From Fibrobacter sp. UWEL (GTDB taxonomy: Bacteria; Fibrobacterota; Fibrobacteria; Fibrobacterales; Fibrobacteraceae): DNA of 64,000 nt. Every line of letters begins with the position of its first letter. The first letter of the stretch is position 1. The notes beneath the pieces are model-generated. The model ran no database searches, was not told the DNA's origin, and saw only the letters and a program-made list of their open reading frames with translations. The position numbers and the translations under genes were made by a program. This document shows, piece by piece, positions 1 to 7,236 of the stretch. The stretch is taken from the NCBI RefSeq assembly GCF_900142535.1, contig NZ_FRBE01000019.1, positions 1 to 64,000 on the forward strand, read 5' to 3'.

Positions 1-2
1 TC

Positions 3-242
3 ACCGTAAACACCGAACGCGATAAGAAAATCCTGGAGGATCAAGTGGCCTGTACAATCAGTATTGACGAACAGATCGGACGCCTGTTCCTTTCTCATGT
101 TGAAGGAGAGAATAAAGGCCTGCTCAAAGCCGCCGAGGCATTTCTTCGCGAAGGGGATTCTGTAGAACGTGTGGCTCGCGTTCTCAAGCTCCCCACAGAA
201 AAGGTCCAGGAACTGGCGGATAAGATTAAAAACGCCAAGTAA
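3..242 (+). CDS. 3' end of an unidentified gene (5' truncated by window edge)
   Basis: The reading frame is open from base 3 to the TAA at 240-242, so this is the C-terminal 79 residues of a longer protein. An internal GTG at 45 is unlikely to be the true start, because coding sequence continues upstream and no Shine-Dalgarno sequence precedes it. The tail is highly charged and predicted helical. Its last 45 residues (KAAEAFLREGDSVERVARVL onward) resemble the C-terminal ends of Rpn/PD-(D/E)XK-type transposase-like nucleases, which often finish with a small helix-turn-helix-like segment. That resemblance is only suggestive; no catalytic domain lies within the window, so the function is left open. 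Confidence 0.6.
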   Translation, partial: TVNTERDKKILEDQVACTISIDEQIGRLFLSHVEGENKGLLKAAEAFLREGDSVERVARVLKLPTEKVQELADKIKNAK

Positions 243-295
243 AATCATCATAAATTTGTAAGAGGTATGGAATCACGTCTAAATCAATAAGACAT

Positions 296-628
296 TTGAT
301 TCTTTCTGCAATTTTTGCTTTCGTGGCTTGCAGTTCTAACGAAACGGATTCCTTACCAAGGATGGTAGGGAATCCCACTCTTCGTGACATTTTGGTGGTT
401 AAACAAAACTACAATGTGTTATTTTTTGATGTTTCAAAACCACAAGATGAATTTATCATGGTAAAAACCTACAACATCAAAGAACGTCTTCTTATGTCTA
501 AAGGTTGCGTTTGCGGTTGTAACAGTGGAGGTATAATCCCTTGTGATCAATGGGGTATGCCCGATAAGAAGATTGGGACTGTTGATTACCAAAAGCTTGA
601 AAGCTTATTTAATCACTCGCAAAGATAA
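296..628 (+). CDS. small putative lipoprotein with abnormal start
   Basis: The product is about 110-117 residues with an N-terminal hydrophobic stretch ending in FAFVACSS, a plausible though imperfect lipobox (Phe at -3). This points to lipid modification and export. The mature part has a Cys-Gly cluster (CVCGCNSGG) near residue 70 and no recognised domain. The start is odd. The only standard initiator in frame is TTG at 296, which would shorten the signal peptide and has no Shine-Dalgarno site. AAGAGG at 260-265 is correctly spaced for an ACG codon at 275, which would give a normal MSKSIRHLIL-type signal peptide. The ancestral start was probably an ATG at 275, so the gene may be translated poorly from ACG or TTG, or be decaying. 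Confidence 0.5.
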   Translation: MILSAIFAFVACSSNETDSLPRMVGNPTLRDILVVKQNYNVLFFDVSKPQDEFIMVKTYNIKERLLMSKGCVCGCNSGGIIPCDQWGMPDKKIGTVDYQKLESLFNHSQR

Positions 629-755
629 ACTACTTTAAAACAAAATGACATGGTTGTTGGTGGATTCCCTTGTCAACCCTTGTTCAGTGCGGAATTGCTG
701 TGGTTCAATTCGAGATTCGATTGATGCTGCGAAATTAAAACGAATGAAAAAATAA
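629..755 (+). pseudogene. fragment of a DNA (cytosine-5) methyltransferase
   Basis: Codons 647-685 read DMVVGGFPCQPLF, the catalytic motif IV of C5-cytosine DNA methyltransferases (consensus around the nucleophile PCQ). This frame runs into a TGA at 722-724. It follows directly, in the same frame, the stop codon of the preceding lipoprotein gene. Another frame at 711-755 encodes a basic tail (DSIDAAKLKRMKK) ending in TAA, which could be the old C-terminus. No S-adenosylmethionine-binding motif I or target-recognition domain is present, so the piece cannot encode an enzyme. It looks like the scar of a deleted methyltransferase gene. Confidence 0.55.
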
Positions 756-770
756 GTACAAACGAATAAA

Positions 771-799
771 ACCGCCCGGTGTTTGCCGGACGGTTTTTA
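771..799 (+). terminator. rho-independent terminator
   Basis: The stem ACCGcCCGG/CCGGaCGGT (one mismatch, loop TGTTTG) is followed by a run of five T. It lies at the end of the methyltransferase remnant and before the convergent cysS gene. Confidence 0.7.
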
Positions 800-812
800 A
801 TGCTTTGGACTG

Positions 813-840
813 CTAGATCCCCGATCAGGTCGGGGATGAC
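813..840 (-). repeat. interspersed palindrome, GTCATCCCCGG family
   Basis: Read on the minus strand this is GTCATCCCCG-acctgat-CGGGGATCTAG. It is nearly identical to 22529-22556 and related to 24836-24863. It sits just downstream of the cysS stop codon. Confidence 0.75.
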
Positions 841-850
841 GTAGGGAATG

Positions 851-2311
851 TTATTCCTTGATGCTCCAGGTGGTGCCTTCCTTGGAGTCCTTGATCACCA
901 CGTTCATGGCGGCCAGTTCGTCGCGGATGCGGTCACTTTCTGCCCAGTTCTTGTTGGCGCGAGCTTCCTTACGGGCGGCCAGCAGTTCTTCCACCTTGGC
1001 AACGTCAACGCCTGCGGCGCCTTCTTCTGCCTTCTTCTTGTAGTCTTCGCGGGGCTGATCCAGCTTGAGGCCGAAGATCTTGTCGAAGTCCATCACGAGA
1101 GCAGCCTTTTCGCCGTCATCGATGTCTGACTTGAGCATGGTATTCAGGATGCCGAGGGCGCGGGGCATATTCAGGTCGTCGCCAATAGCGGTCTTGAATT
1201 CTTCCTGGAAAGCCTTTGCAGCTTCGCTCTTGATTTCAGTTGCCTTGCCGATCAGGGGGTCGGTCTTCTTGTGAAGGCTCTTGAAGGCTTCCTTGGCGCC
1301 GGTGAGGGCGTCCCAGGTGAAGTTCAGGTAGTTGCGGTAGTGGCTGCCCAGTGCGAAGTAGCGGTAGTCCAGCGGATTGTAGCCGCGGTCCATGAGCAAG
1401 GTAACGGTCAAAAATTCGCCGCTGGACTTACTCATCTTGCCGAAGGTCTGCTGAGTGGTTCCGTCTTCCAGCTTTTCTTCGCTGGCGGTACGGAGGAATT
1501 CACCGTGCATCCAGAAACGGGAGAACTGAACGCCGTTGGCGCATTCGCTCTGCGCGATTTCGTTGGTGTGGTGCACGCGGATATGGTCAGAACCGCCGCA
1601 GTGAATGTCCAGAGTGGGGCCATTGTACTTCATGGCCATGGCGGAGCATTCGATATGCCAGCCCGGGAAGCCTACGCCCCAGGGGGAATCCCATTCCATG
1701 GCGCGCTTCTTGTCGGTGGGGCTGAACTTCCAGAGAGCGAAGTCGGTAGCGGCATGCTTTTCGCCCATGTCGATACGGCTGCCCTTGCGGAGGTTTTCAA
1801 CGTCCAGGCGGGCGAAGTCTGCGTAGCGGGGGAACTTGAGGCTATCGAAGTAGATGCCGTCGCTGGTGCGGTAGGTAAAGCCCTTTTCTTCCAGCTTCTG
1901 GACCAGTTCGATCTGTTCCTTGATGTGCTGGGTGGCAGGAGTCCAGCGGGTGGGTTCCTGAATGTTCAGACGGTGCCAGTCAGCCATGAAAGCGTCGGTG
2001 TAGAACTTTGCGATGTCCCAAACGGACTTGCCTTCGCGGGCGGCGCCCTTTTCCATCTTGTCGTCACCGGAGTCTGCGTCGCTGGTCAAGTGGCCCACGT
2101 CGGTAATGTTCACGATGTGGTTTACTGCGTAGCCGTAGTACTTCAGGGTGCGAACCAGGAAGTCTTCGAAAATGTAGGTGCGGAGGTTGCCGATGTGGGC
2201 GAAGTGGTACACCGTAGGGCCACAACAGTACATACGCACGGCGGGAACGCCTTCGGGAAGTGTAAAGATCTCTTTCTTGCGTGATGCGGTGTTGTAGAAT
2301 TGAAGTGCCAT
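851..2311 (-). CDS. cysS: cysteine--tRNA ligase
   Basis: This 486-residue class I aminoacyl-tRNA synthetase charges tRNA-Cys with cysteine in the cytoplasm. The N-terminal zinc/cysteine site MYCCGPTVY (Cys29/30) is followed by the HIGH-type signature HIGN at 39-42. Further zinc ligands are expected in GWHIECSAM and HHTNEIAQSE. The KMSKS loop is intact (FGKMSKSSG, near residue 295). The C-terminal third forms the helical DALR/anticodon region with KNWAESDRIRDEL, typical of bacterial CysS. Length is normal. The ATG is preceded by GGAGG with 5-nt spacing. It is transcribed alone, converging on the upstream lipoprotein/methyltransferase-remnant region. Confidence 0.97.
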   Translation of the reverse strand: MALQFYNTASRKKEIFTLPEGVPAVRMYCCGPTVYHFAHIGNLRTYIFEDFLVRTLKYYGYAVNHIVNITDVGHLTSDADSGDDKMEKGAAREGKSVWDIAKFYTDAFMADWHRLNIQEPTRWTPATQHIKEQIELVQKLEEKGFTYRTSDGIYFDSLKFPRYADFARLDVENLRKGSRIDMGEKHAATDFALWKFSPTDKKRAMEWDSPWGVGFPGWHIECSAMAMKYNGPTLDIHCGGSDHIRVHHTNEIAQSECANGVQFSRFWMHGEFLRTASEEKLEDGTTQQTFGKMSKSSGEFLTVTLLMDRGYNPLDYRYFALGSHYRNYLNFTWDALTGAKEAFKSLHKKTDPLIGKATEIKSEAAKAFQEEFKTAIGDDLNMPRALGILNTMLKSDIDDGEKAALVMDFDKIFGLKLDQPREDYKKKAEEGAAGVDVAKVEELLAARKEARANKNWAESDRIRDELAAMNVVIKDSKEGTTWSIKE

Positions 2312-2424
2312 TTGAGCCTCCGGTTAAATTTCGGCGCGACCTGCGCCTTTCGGGGGGCAAATTTAGAAAAAACAGGTAGTTTTGACTAACAGGAAATACT
2401 TATAGGTCCCTCTAAAAGAATGCT

Positions 2425-2456
2425 ATTGGATTGGACGGGGAACTTTTCTACATTTT
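2425..2456 (+). promoter_or_regulatory. Bacteroidota-like promoter of the riboswitch-transporter operon
   Basis: ATTG at 2425-2428 and TACATTTT at 2449-2456 are separated by 20 nt, matching the TTTG-N~19-TAnnTTTG pattern known from Bacteroidota. A start a few bases downstream would place the 5' end of the transcript right before the aptamer at 2465. Confidence 0.45.
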
Positions 2457-2464
2457 ACGTAAAC

Positions 2465-2498
2465 AGAAGTCATTGTCTAACCTTCTTTAAAAAACAAC
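2465..2498 (+). promoter_or_regulatory. preQ1-I-type riboswitch aptamer
   Basis: The segment matches the compact class I preQ1 aptamer position by position. P1 is AGAAG (2465-2469) pairing with CTTCT (2482-2486). The loop is 12 nt and ends in a C at 2481, the position that recognises preQ1 in this class. The A-rich tail TTAAAAAACAAC follows. TTG in the loop (2473-2475) can pair with CAA (2495-2497) to form the pseudoknot P2. The tail ends 4 nt before the ATG at 2503 and no separate Shine-Dalgarno sequence exists, so ligand binding would most simply control translation start. The downstream gene is a YhhQ/VUT-type transporter, the expected target. Confidence 0.8.
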
Positions 2499-2502
2499 TA
2501 TT

Positions 2503-3252
2503 ATGATTGAAAAGATTAAGTACGAGGTGAAAGACCTCGTTGTTCTCCTGAGGAACATCCCCTCTCTCGCAGTCACCTTCTTCGTCCTTTCTGTGGTGTG
2601 CATGAACTTGCTCGCCAACAAGGAGCTATTCTCCACAGAATATCTGGCCCTGGATTGCGGCTTTACCTTGAGCTGGTTCTCTTTCCTTTGCATGGACATG
2701 ATATGCAAACGGTTCGGGCCTAAGGCTGCCATGAAGGTTTCCATGGTGGCGCTGTTCATCAACTTGGTTACCTGCGGCCTCTTCGCGCTCCTTTCCCGCA
2801 CGCCCGGCATGTGGGGCGAATTCTACAGCTACATCGATTCCAATCCCGATGCGGCAAGCGTTGCCAACGCCTCGCTGAACGCAACCTTTGGCGGATCCTG
2901 GTATGTGGTGCTGGGCTCCGCCCTGGCCATGTTCACGTCCTCCGGTGTCAATTCCATTGTGAACTATTTGATTGCGAAGACAACCAAGACGACGGGTTTC
3001 AAGAATTTTGCTCTCCGCTCCTACGTTTCTACCGCGGTAGCCCAGTTTGTGGACAACTTCATTTTCGCCATGGTGGTAAGCCACGTATTCTTTGGCTGGA
3101 CTATGACCCAGGTGATTGTCTGCTCCATTACAGGTTCCATCATGGAACTGCTTTGCGAAATCGTCATTAGTCCTATTGGCTACAAGATGGTGTGCAGCTG
3201 GGAAAAGCATGACGTAGGTCGTGAATACTTGAACATGAAGGCTGGAAAATGA
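2503..3252 (+). CDS. VUT/YhhQ-family transporter, probable queuosine precursor importer
   Basis: This 249-residue integral membrane protein has about six hydrophobic segments. It resembles the VUT (YhhQ, DUF165) family, whose characterised members import queuosine precursors such as preQ0/preQ1. The membrane-embedded AQFVDNFIF near residue 185 corresponds to the family's conserved Q-x-x-D motif, and the end KMVCSWEKHD fits the family's cytoplasmic tail. A preQ1-I-type aptamer lies in its 5' leader, which independently supports a queuosine-precursor substrate. The gene overlaps the following dehydrogenase gene by 4 bp (ATGA), so the two are co-translated. The exact substrate (preQ0, preQ1, queuine or queuosine) cannot be read from sequence. 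Confidence 0.85.
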   Translation: MIEKIKYEVKDLVVLLRNIPSLAVTFFVLSVVCMNLLANKELFSTEYLALDCGFTLSWFSFLCMDMICKRFGPKAAMKVSMVALFINLVTCGLFALLSRTPGMWGEFYSYIDSNPDAASVANASLNATFGGSWYVVLGSALAMFTSSGVNSIVNYLIAKTTKTTGFKNFALRSYVSTAVAQFVDNFIFAMVVSHVFFGWTMTQVIVCSITGSIMELLCEIVISPIGYKMVCSWEKHDVGREYLNMKAGK

Positions 3253-3911
3253 ATGTCCTGATCAGTGGAACTAGCCAGGGGATTGGTCGCGCCATTGCGG
3301 AACTGTTCCTGAAGAACGGCTTTAAGGTTTTTGGCGTCGACGTTCAGGAATCCTCCATCCACCATCCTGAATATTTTCATTTCGTTGCAGACGTTTCGAA
3401 TAAGTCGTCCCTGCCCGAAATAGAACAGACCATGGACATCGTGATTAGTAACGCAGGCGTCCAGGATTCCGGTCGTGACATCGAAATCAATCTGAAGGGC
3501 TCCATCAATTTTGTGGAGAAGTATGCCTTCCAGAGTTCCATCAAGTCTGTTCTGCTGGTAGCTTCTGCTTCGGCTCATTCCGGCGCGGAATTTCCGGAAT
3601 ATTCCGCCTCTAAGGGCGGGCTTCTTTCCTACATGAAGAATGCCGCTATTCGCCTCGCGAAGTTTGGCGCTACCTGCAATAGTATTTCGCCGGGTGGCGT
3701 CACTACCGAATTGAACCGCCCTGTTATGGACGATGCAAAATTGTGGCAGCGCATTATGGATGTGACGCCTTTAAAACGCTGGGCATCTCCCGAAGATATA
3801 GCCCAGTGGGTTTACTTCCTCACGGTCGTAAACAAGAACTGCACCGGTCAGGATATTCTTATCGATAACGGCGAGAATGATTTGAATTCCACCTTCGTGT
3901 GGCCAGAATAA
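3249..3911 (+). CDS. short-chain dehydrogenase/reductase (SDR)
   Basis: This 220-residue classical SDR has the Rossmann motif GTSQGIG at 7-13, an acidic Asp31 at the end of the second strand (suggesting NAD(H) rather than NADP(H)), NAG at 68-70, Asn81, Ser106/108 and the catalytic pair Tyr118/Lys122 in YSASK. It is slightly short for the family because the substrate loop is trimmed. Its start overlaps the transporter stop by 4 bp, so it shares the preQ1-type leader. That linkage hints at a role with the imported compound, but the substrate is unknown and SDRs are too versatile to assign. A general sugar or alcohol dehydrogenase remains possible. Confidence 0.85.
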   Translation: MNVLISGTSQGIGRAIAELFLKNGFKVFGVDVQESSIHHPEYFHFVADVSNKSSLPEIEQTMDIVISNAGVQDSGRDIEINLKGSINFVEKYAFQSSIKSVLLVASASAHSGAEFPEYSASKGGLLSYMKNAAIRLAKFGATCNSISPGGVTTELNRPVMDDAKLWQRIMDVTPLKRWASPEDIAQWVYFLTVVNKNCTGQDILIDNGENDLNSTFVWPE

Positions 3912-4052
3912 GTTTCGAAAAATCGGAACGCTTTGTTTCGAAGGGCAAATGCCTCAAAAAAGAATTGAAACTCTTTCACTCGGTCGGGATTTTTCGTTCC
4001 GCAAATAAATTCAAGTTTTTTTTCAAAGCACATTTTTTGACTTTTGGACAGG

Positions 4053-4088
4053 AACCTCGGAAGGTAACTTTACTGGAAAAGCGAGGTT
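4053..4088 (+). promoter_or_regulatory. stem that can hide the Shine-Dalgarno site
   Basis: AACCTCG (4053-4059) is perfectly complementary to CGAGGTT (4082-4088). The second arm contains GAGG, the only ribosome-binding site for the ATG at 4093. Folding would block translation of the following lipoprotein. Whether it is regulated is unknown. Confidence 0.4.
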
Positions 4089-4092
4089 TATC

Positions 4093-6162
4093 ATGAATTC
4101 CAAAAAGTTTCCCCTGATTGTTGCGTCTGCCGCTATGGCTCTTGCCGCTTGCTCTGACACTGTTGATTCCAACAACGCAGTGAACGACGCTGCAGAAAAC
4201 TACACCCAGGTTTCTGTCACCACATATACTTGCACGGATGGATCCGTAGTTGATGATGCATCCCTTTGCCCCACAGTAGTGGATCCTACTACCGGTGAAG
4301 AAGTTTCTGGTGTTGCAGATTCTGTGGTGACTACTACCATTACCTGCGCTGACGGCTCCGTAGTTGAAGATGCGGCGCTCTGCCCGCAGATTGAACCTGC
4401 TTCTAGCAGTTCTCAGAAGACCTCGAAGCGTTCTAGCTCTAGCGCTGCTGTAAATCCCGGTTCCAGTGCATCGCAGAACCCTGCATCCAGCGGATCCTCT
4501 TCTACTCCTGTGGTCATTCCGTCCGACGATGATGACGATACGGATCTGGAAGATGCAAAGACTTTGACGGGTTCCGAAATCATGTTGAAGCTTGCTGGCA
4601 CTACCGCTACCGTTGAAAATAACAATGGCTGTGTTACTGTGGAAGGAAGCGTTGCAACGATTACCTGCCCTGCAGATTACTACATCACCGGTACTTCCAC
4701 CGATTTCCAGGTGGTGGTGAATACTCCGGGTATTGAAAACGAAGGCAATACAGGTCTTTATCTCTATAACGCAACTCTCAAGAGCTCTGGCGCTCCCATC
4801 CTGGTGAAGAATGCTGACAAGACCGTTCTCCATCTGGTGAAGGGTACGGTAAACTCTGTGGAAGATGGTTCCAATGCGAGTGCTCATTTGTTCGAAAAGG
4901 TCAACGGCACTCAGGATACTGCAAAGGCTGCCATCTACGCCAAGGACGATTTGAAAATCAAGGGCTCCGGCAAATTGACCGTTACCGCAAACTACAATAA
5001 CGGCATTCAGAGCAGCAATGATCTCAGGATCAAGAACGGTGACATCACGGTGACAGCCGCCCAGAATGGCCTGAAGGGTAAGGGTAGCCTGGTGATTTCC
5101 GGTGGTACCTTGAATATTACCGCAAAGTCCGGCGACGGTCTTGAAAGTGATGAATGTACCGAAGATGCTAACGGCAACTGCACCGGCGTTGTAGACGGTA
5201 AGGGCATTGTAGTAATCTCCGGCGGCAACATTACCGTGAACGCCGGCGATGACGGCATTCAGGCTTACAACTACGTGATGGTCAGCGACTCTACGGAGGC
5301 TGCAACTGTTAGCGTCAAGTCTACGGGCAAGGGCATCGTTTCGGACAATCTGGTTTATATGAACGGCGGTACCGTTACGGTGGACGCAACGGATGATGGC
5401 CTCCACTCTGGTTTGAACATCTGGATGAACGCCGGTAACGTGACGATCTCTACTAAGGACGATGGCATTCACGCTGACTCCACCTTGTATCTGAACGGCT
5501 CCACTGTCAATGTGAAGACTGCTTACGAAGGCATGGAAGCATTCTACATCCGCGCTCAGGCTGGCATTACTTCTACCTACGGCACCGATGACGGCTGGAA
5601 TGCAGCAGGTGGCACTGACAATAATTCCTCCAATACGGGTAACCAGGGCTGGGCCATGGGCGGTGGCGGCATGATGAGCTCCTCCAAGGGCTACATTGTG
5701 GTAAGCGGTGGCTATCACTACATTAGCGCTTCCGGTAACGACATCGACGTGCTGGATGCAAATGGAACTGCAACTCAGACTGGTGGCGTATTGATTCTTG
5801 AAATTCCCACTAGCACCAGTGGCGGCATGCAGATGGCTCCGGGCGGAAATTGGGGTGGCAGTAGCTCTGGATCTGGCTGCTCTACCAATATGGCCGGCGG
5901 CTTGATCGATACGGATAACGGCTTTACCATTACGGGCGGTGTCCTGATTGGTTTCGGCAGCCGTACTGAAGAATATCCCAGCTGTTCTGCTACTAGCTAC
6001 ACCAGCAGCAATTACTATGGCGCTTCTAACGCAGCCGCAAAGCCACAGGGTTCCGGCAGCATGGTAATCTATGGCGGTGACGTAAAGTCCGTTGCTCAGG
6101 TGGAAACCTCCGGCATGACTGAAATCAAATTCCCCAATGGCGTAAGCTACATGTACAAATAG
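4093..6162 (+). CDS. beta-helix carbohydrate-binding lipoprotein (Cthe_2159-like)
   Basis: A 689-residue exported lipoprotein. The signal peptide ends in the lipobox LAAC (Cys20). Residues 35-100 carry two copies of a short module, CTDGSVVDDASLCP and CADGSVVEDAALCP, followed by a Ser-rich linker (about 101-140) and an acidic patch. From about residue 155 the protein is a repetitive right-handed beta-helix with turns such as VISGGNITVNAGDDGIQAYN, matching the Cthe_2159 family of cell-surface carbohydrate (cellulose/pectin)-binding proteins. Glycine-rich loops follow residue 510. It probably sits on the outer membrane and binds plant polysaccharide; no glycosidase residues are evident. It is a single gene between an SDR gene and its own terminator at 6191. 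Confidence 0.8.
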   Translation: MNSKKFPLIVASAAMALAACSDTVDSNNAVNDAAENYTQVSVTTYTCTDGSVVDDASLCPTVVDPTTGEEVSGVADSVVTTTITCADGSVVEDAALCPQIEPASSSSQKTSKRSSSSAAVNPGSSASQNPASSGSSSTPVVIPSDDDDDTDLEDAKTLTGSEIMLKLAGTTATVENNNGCVTVEGSVATITCPADYYITGTSTDFQVVVNTPGIENEGNTGLYLYNATLKSSGAPILVKNADKTVLHLVKGTVNSVEDGSNASAHLFEKVNGTQDTAKAAIYAKDDLKIKGSGKLTVTANYNNGIQSSNDLRIKNGDITVTAAQNGLKGKGSLVISGGTLNITAKSGDGLESDECTEDANGNCTGVVDGKGIVVISGGNITVNAGDDGIQAYNYVMVSDSTEAATVSVKSTGKGIVSDNLVYMNGGTVTVDATDDGLHSGLNIWMNAGNVTISTKDDGIHADSTLYLNGSTVNVKTAYEGMEAFYIRAQAGITSTYGTDDGWNAAGGTDNNSSNTGNQGWAMGGGGMMSSSKGYIVVSGGYHYISASGNDIDVLDANGTATQTGGVLILEIPTSTSGGMQMAPGGNWGGSSSGSGCSTNMAGGLIDTDNGFTITGGVLIGFGSRTEEYPSCSATSYTSSNYYGASNAAAKPQGSGSMVIYGGDVKSVAQVETSGMTEIKFPNGVSYMYK

Positions 6163-6190
6163 TCCTCAAAAACTTGTATCCATCCATCCG

Positions 6191-6220
6191 AGCTCTCCCG
6201 TGAATGCGGGAGGGCTTTTG
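6191..6220 (+). terminator. rho-independent terminator
   Basis: AGCtCTCCCG and CGGGAGgGCT form a strong stem with loop TGAATG, followed by TTTTG. It ends the beta-helix lipoprotein transcript. Confidence 0.8.
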
Positions 6221-6249
6221 TTATACTTGTAATGAACAAAGAGGTCGTT

Positions 6250-7113
6250 ATGAAAAAGTTCTTCAGTGTTTTTGGATCCATCGCTATTGCCGCATGCCTT
6301 ACCGCCTGCAACGAACAGAAAACAGAACCTGCTCAAAAGATGGATGCTGCACAACCTGCATCTTCCAAGAATCTCGTGATTTACTATTCGCAGGGTGGAA
6401 CCACCAAGAAGGTGGCTGAAGAATTTGCCAAGCAGCTGAACGCGGGTTCTGTGGAGTTGAAGCTGGTGAAAGATTATCCCTCCACTTATGACAGCACCAT
6501 TGTGGCTGTCCGCGGGGAACGCGAATCCAAACAGTGGCCCGCTCTTCAGAATCCCAAGGTGGACCTTGCCGCTTACGATACCATCTACGTGGGCGCTCCC
6601 ATCATGTTTGGCTTCTATGCGCCGCCCATGTACACCTTCCTGGATTCCAATGACCTGAGTGGAAAGGTGGTGGTGCCTTTCTGCACTTACGGAAGCGGCG
6701 GCCGTCTGGCTAGTGCCAAGGAGTTAAAGGCTCTGGAACCCAATGCCAATGTGGTTCTTTCCTATGGTATTTCCAATCGCCGCGCTAATAATCCCGAAGT
6801 GAATTTGGCTGAAGAAATTGAAAAGCACATCGCTGCAGTTCGTGCCGGTACGGATGAGGAAGCTTTCGTAGGCGCTTATGGCGACTTGCGTGTTCCCTCC
6901 GAAGAAGATCTGGCTGTATTTGCGGAAGCTACGAAGGATTATGGCTACTTGAACTTAACGCCCATTAGCGTTGCATCTCAGGTGGTTGCTGGGATGAATT
7001 ACGTTTTCACCTGCAATATGAAAGCCTTCGGTGAGGAAATGCCTGCCTGGGTGAAAATCTTCAAGCCCCTGCCTGGCCGTGGCCCTGCCCAGCTCATCAG
7101 CGTGGATAAGTGA
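6250..7113 (+). CDS. flavodoxin-like lipoprotein with C-terminal cystatin-like domain
   Basis: The ATG at 6250 has AGAGG 6 nt upstream and gives a clean lipoprotein signal with lipobox LTAC (Cys20). Residues about 40-190 form a flavodoxin-like domain: strand LVIYYSQGGTTKK with the FMN phosphate loop, then YDTIYVGAPIMFG and VVVPFCTYGSGG. The last 80 residues resemble a type-1 cystatin (stefin). They contain a GAYGD N-terminal trunk, the inhibitor signature QVVAG followed by MNYVF, and a final IFKPLPGRGPAQL segment like the KVFxSLPG region of stefins. Flavodoxins are redox carriers and cystatins inhibit papain-type proteases; the joined function on the cell envelope is unknown. It is monocistronic and convergent with tetR. 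Confidence 0.8.
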   Translation: MKKFFSVFGSIAIAACLTACNEQKTEPAQKMDAAQPASSKNLVIYYSQGGTTKKVAEEFAKQLNAGSVELKLVKDYPSTYDSTIVAVRGERESKQWPALQNPKVDLAAYDTIYVGAPIMFGFYAPPMYTFLDSNDLSGKVVVPFCTYGSGGRLASAKELKALEPNANVVLSYGISNRRANNPEVNLAEEIEKHIAAVRAGTDEEAFVGAYGDLRVPSEEDLAVFAEATKDYGYLNLTPISVASQVVAGMNYVFTCNMKAFGEEMPAWVKIFKPLPGRGPAQLISVDK

Positions 7114-7139
7114 TGCAAGGGGCTCTGCCCCTTGGAACC
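7112..7139 (+). repeat. GATGCAAGGGG palindromic element
   Basis: A 28-bp element with the core CAAGGGGC-TCT-GCCCCTTG, starting inside the stop codon of the flavodoxin-cystatin gene. An identical copy in inverted orientation lies at 12980-13007. Variants follow other genes (13076-13095, 53947-53975, 63981-64000). Confidence 0.85.
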
Positions 7140-7194
7140 CCGAACAAAGAAATGCGCCATCACAAGCGAAGCTTGTTTGGCTTTTTCTTTGTTG

Positions 7195-7221
7195 TTGAGG
7201 GGTACTAAAGTACCTCCTCAA
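7195..7221. repeat. hairpin element of the TTGAGG...CCTCAA family
   Basis: TTGAGG-GGTACT-aa-AGTACC-t-CCTCAA forms a 12-bp stem with one bulge. Similarly built hairpins lie at 13040-13068 and 27694-27722, each between convergent genes. A second small stem, ACAAGC-gaa-GCTTGT, lies at about 7162-7176 in the same gap. Confidence 0.75.
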
Positions 7222-7236
7222 TTATGTAGGGTGGGA

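Noticed and set aside
3976-5718. 580-codon open frame on the minus strand
   Set aside because: It runs opposite the repetitive beta-helix gene. Its composition (His/Ala/Val-rich, no domain) is typical of an antisense shadow, and the plus-strand gene has a lipobox and family match.
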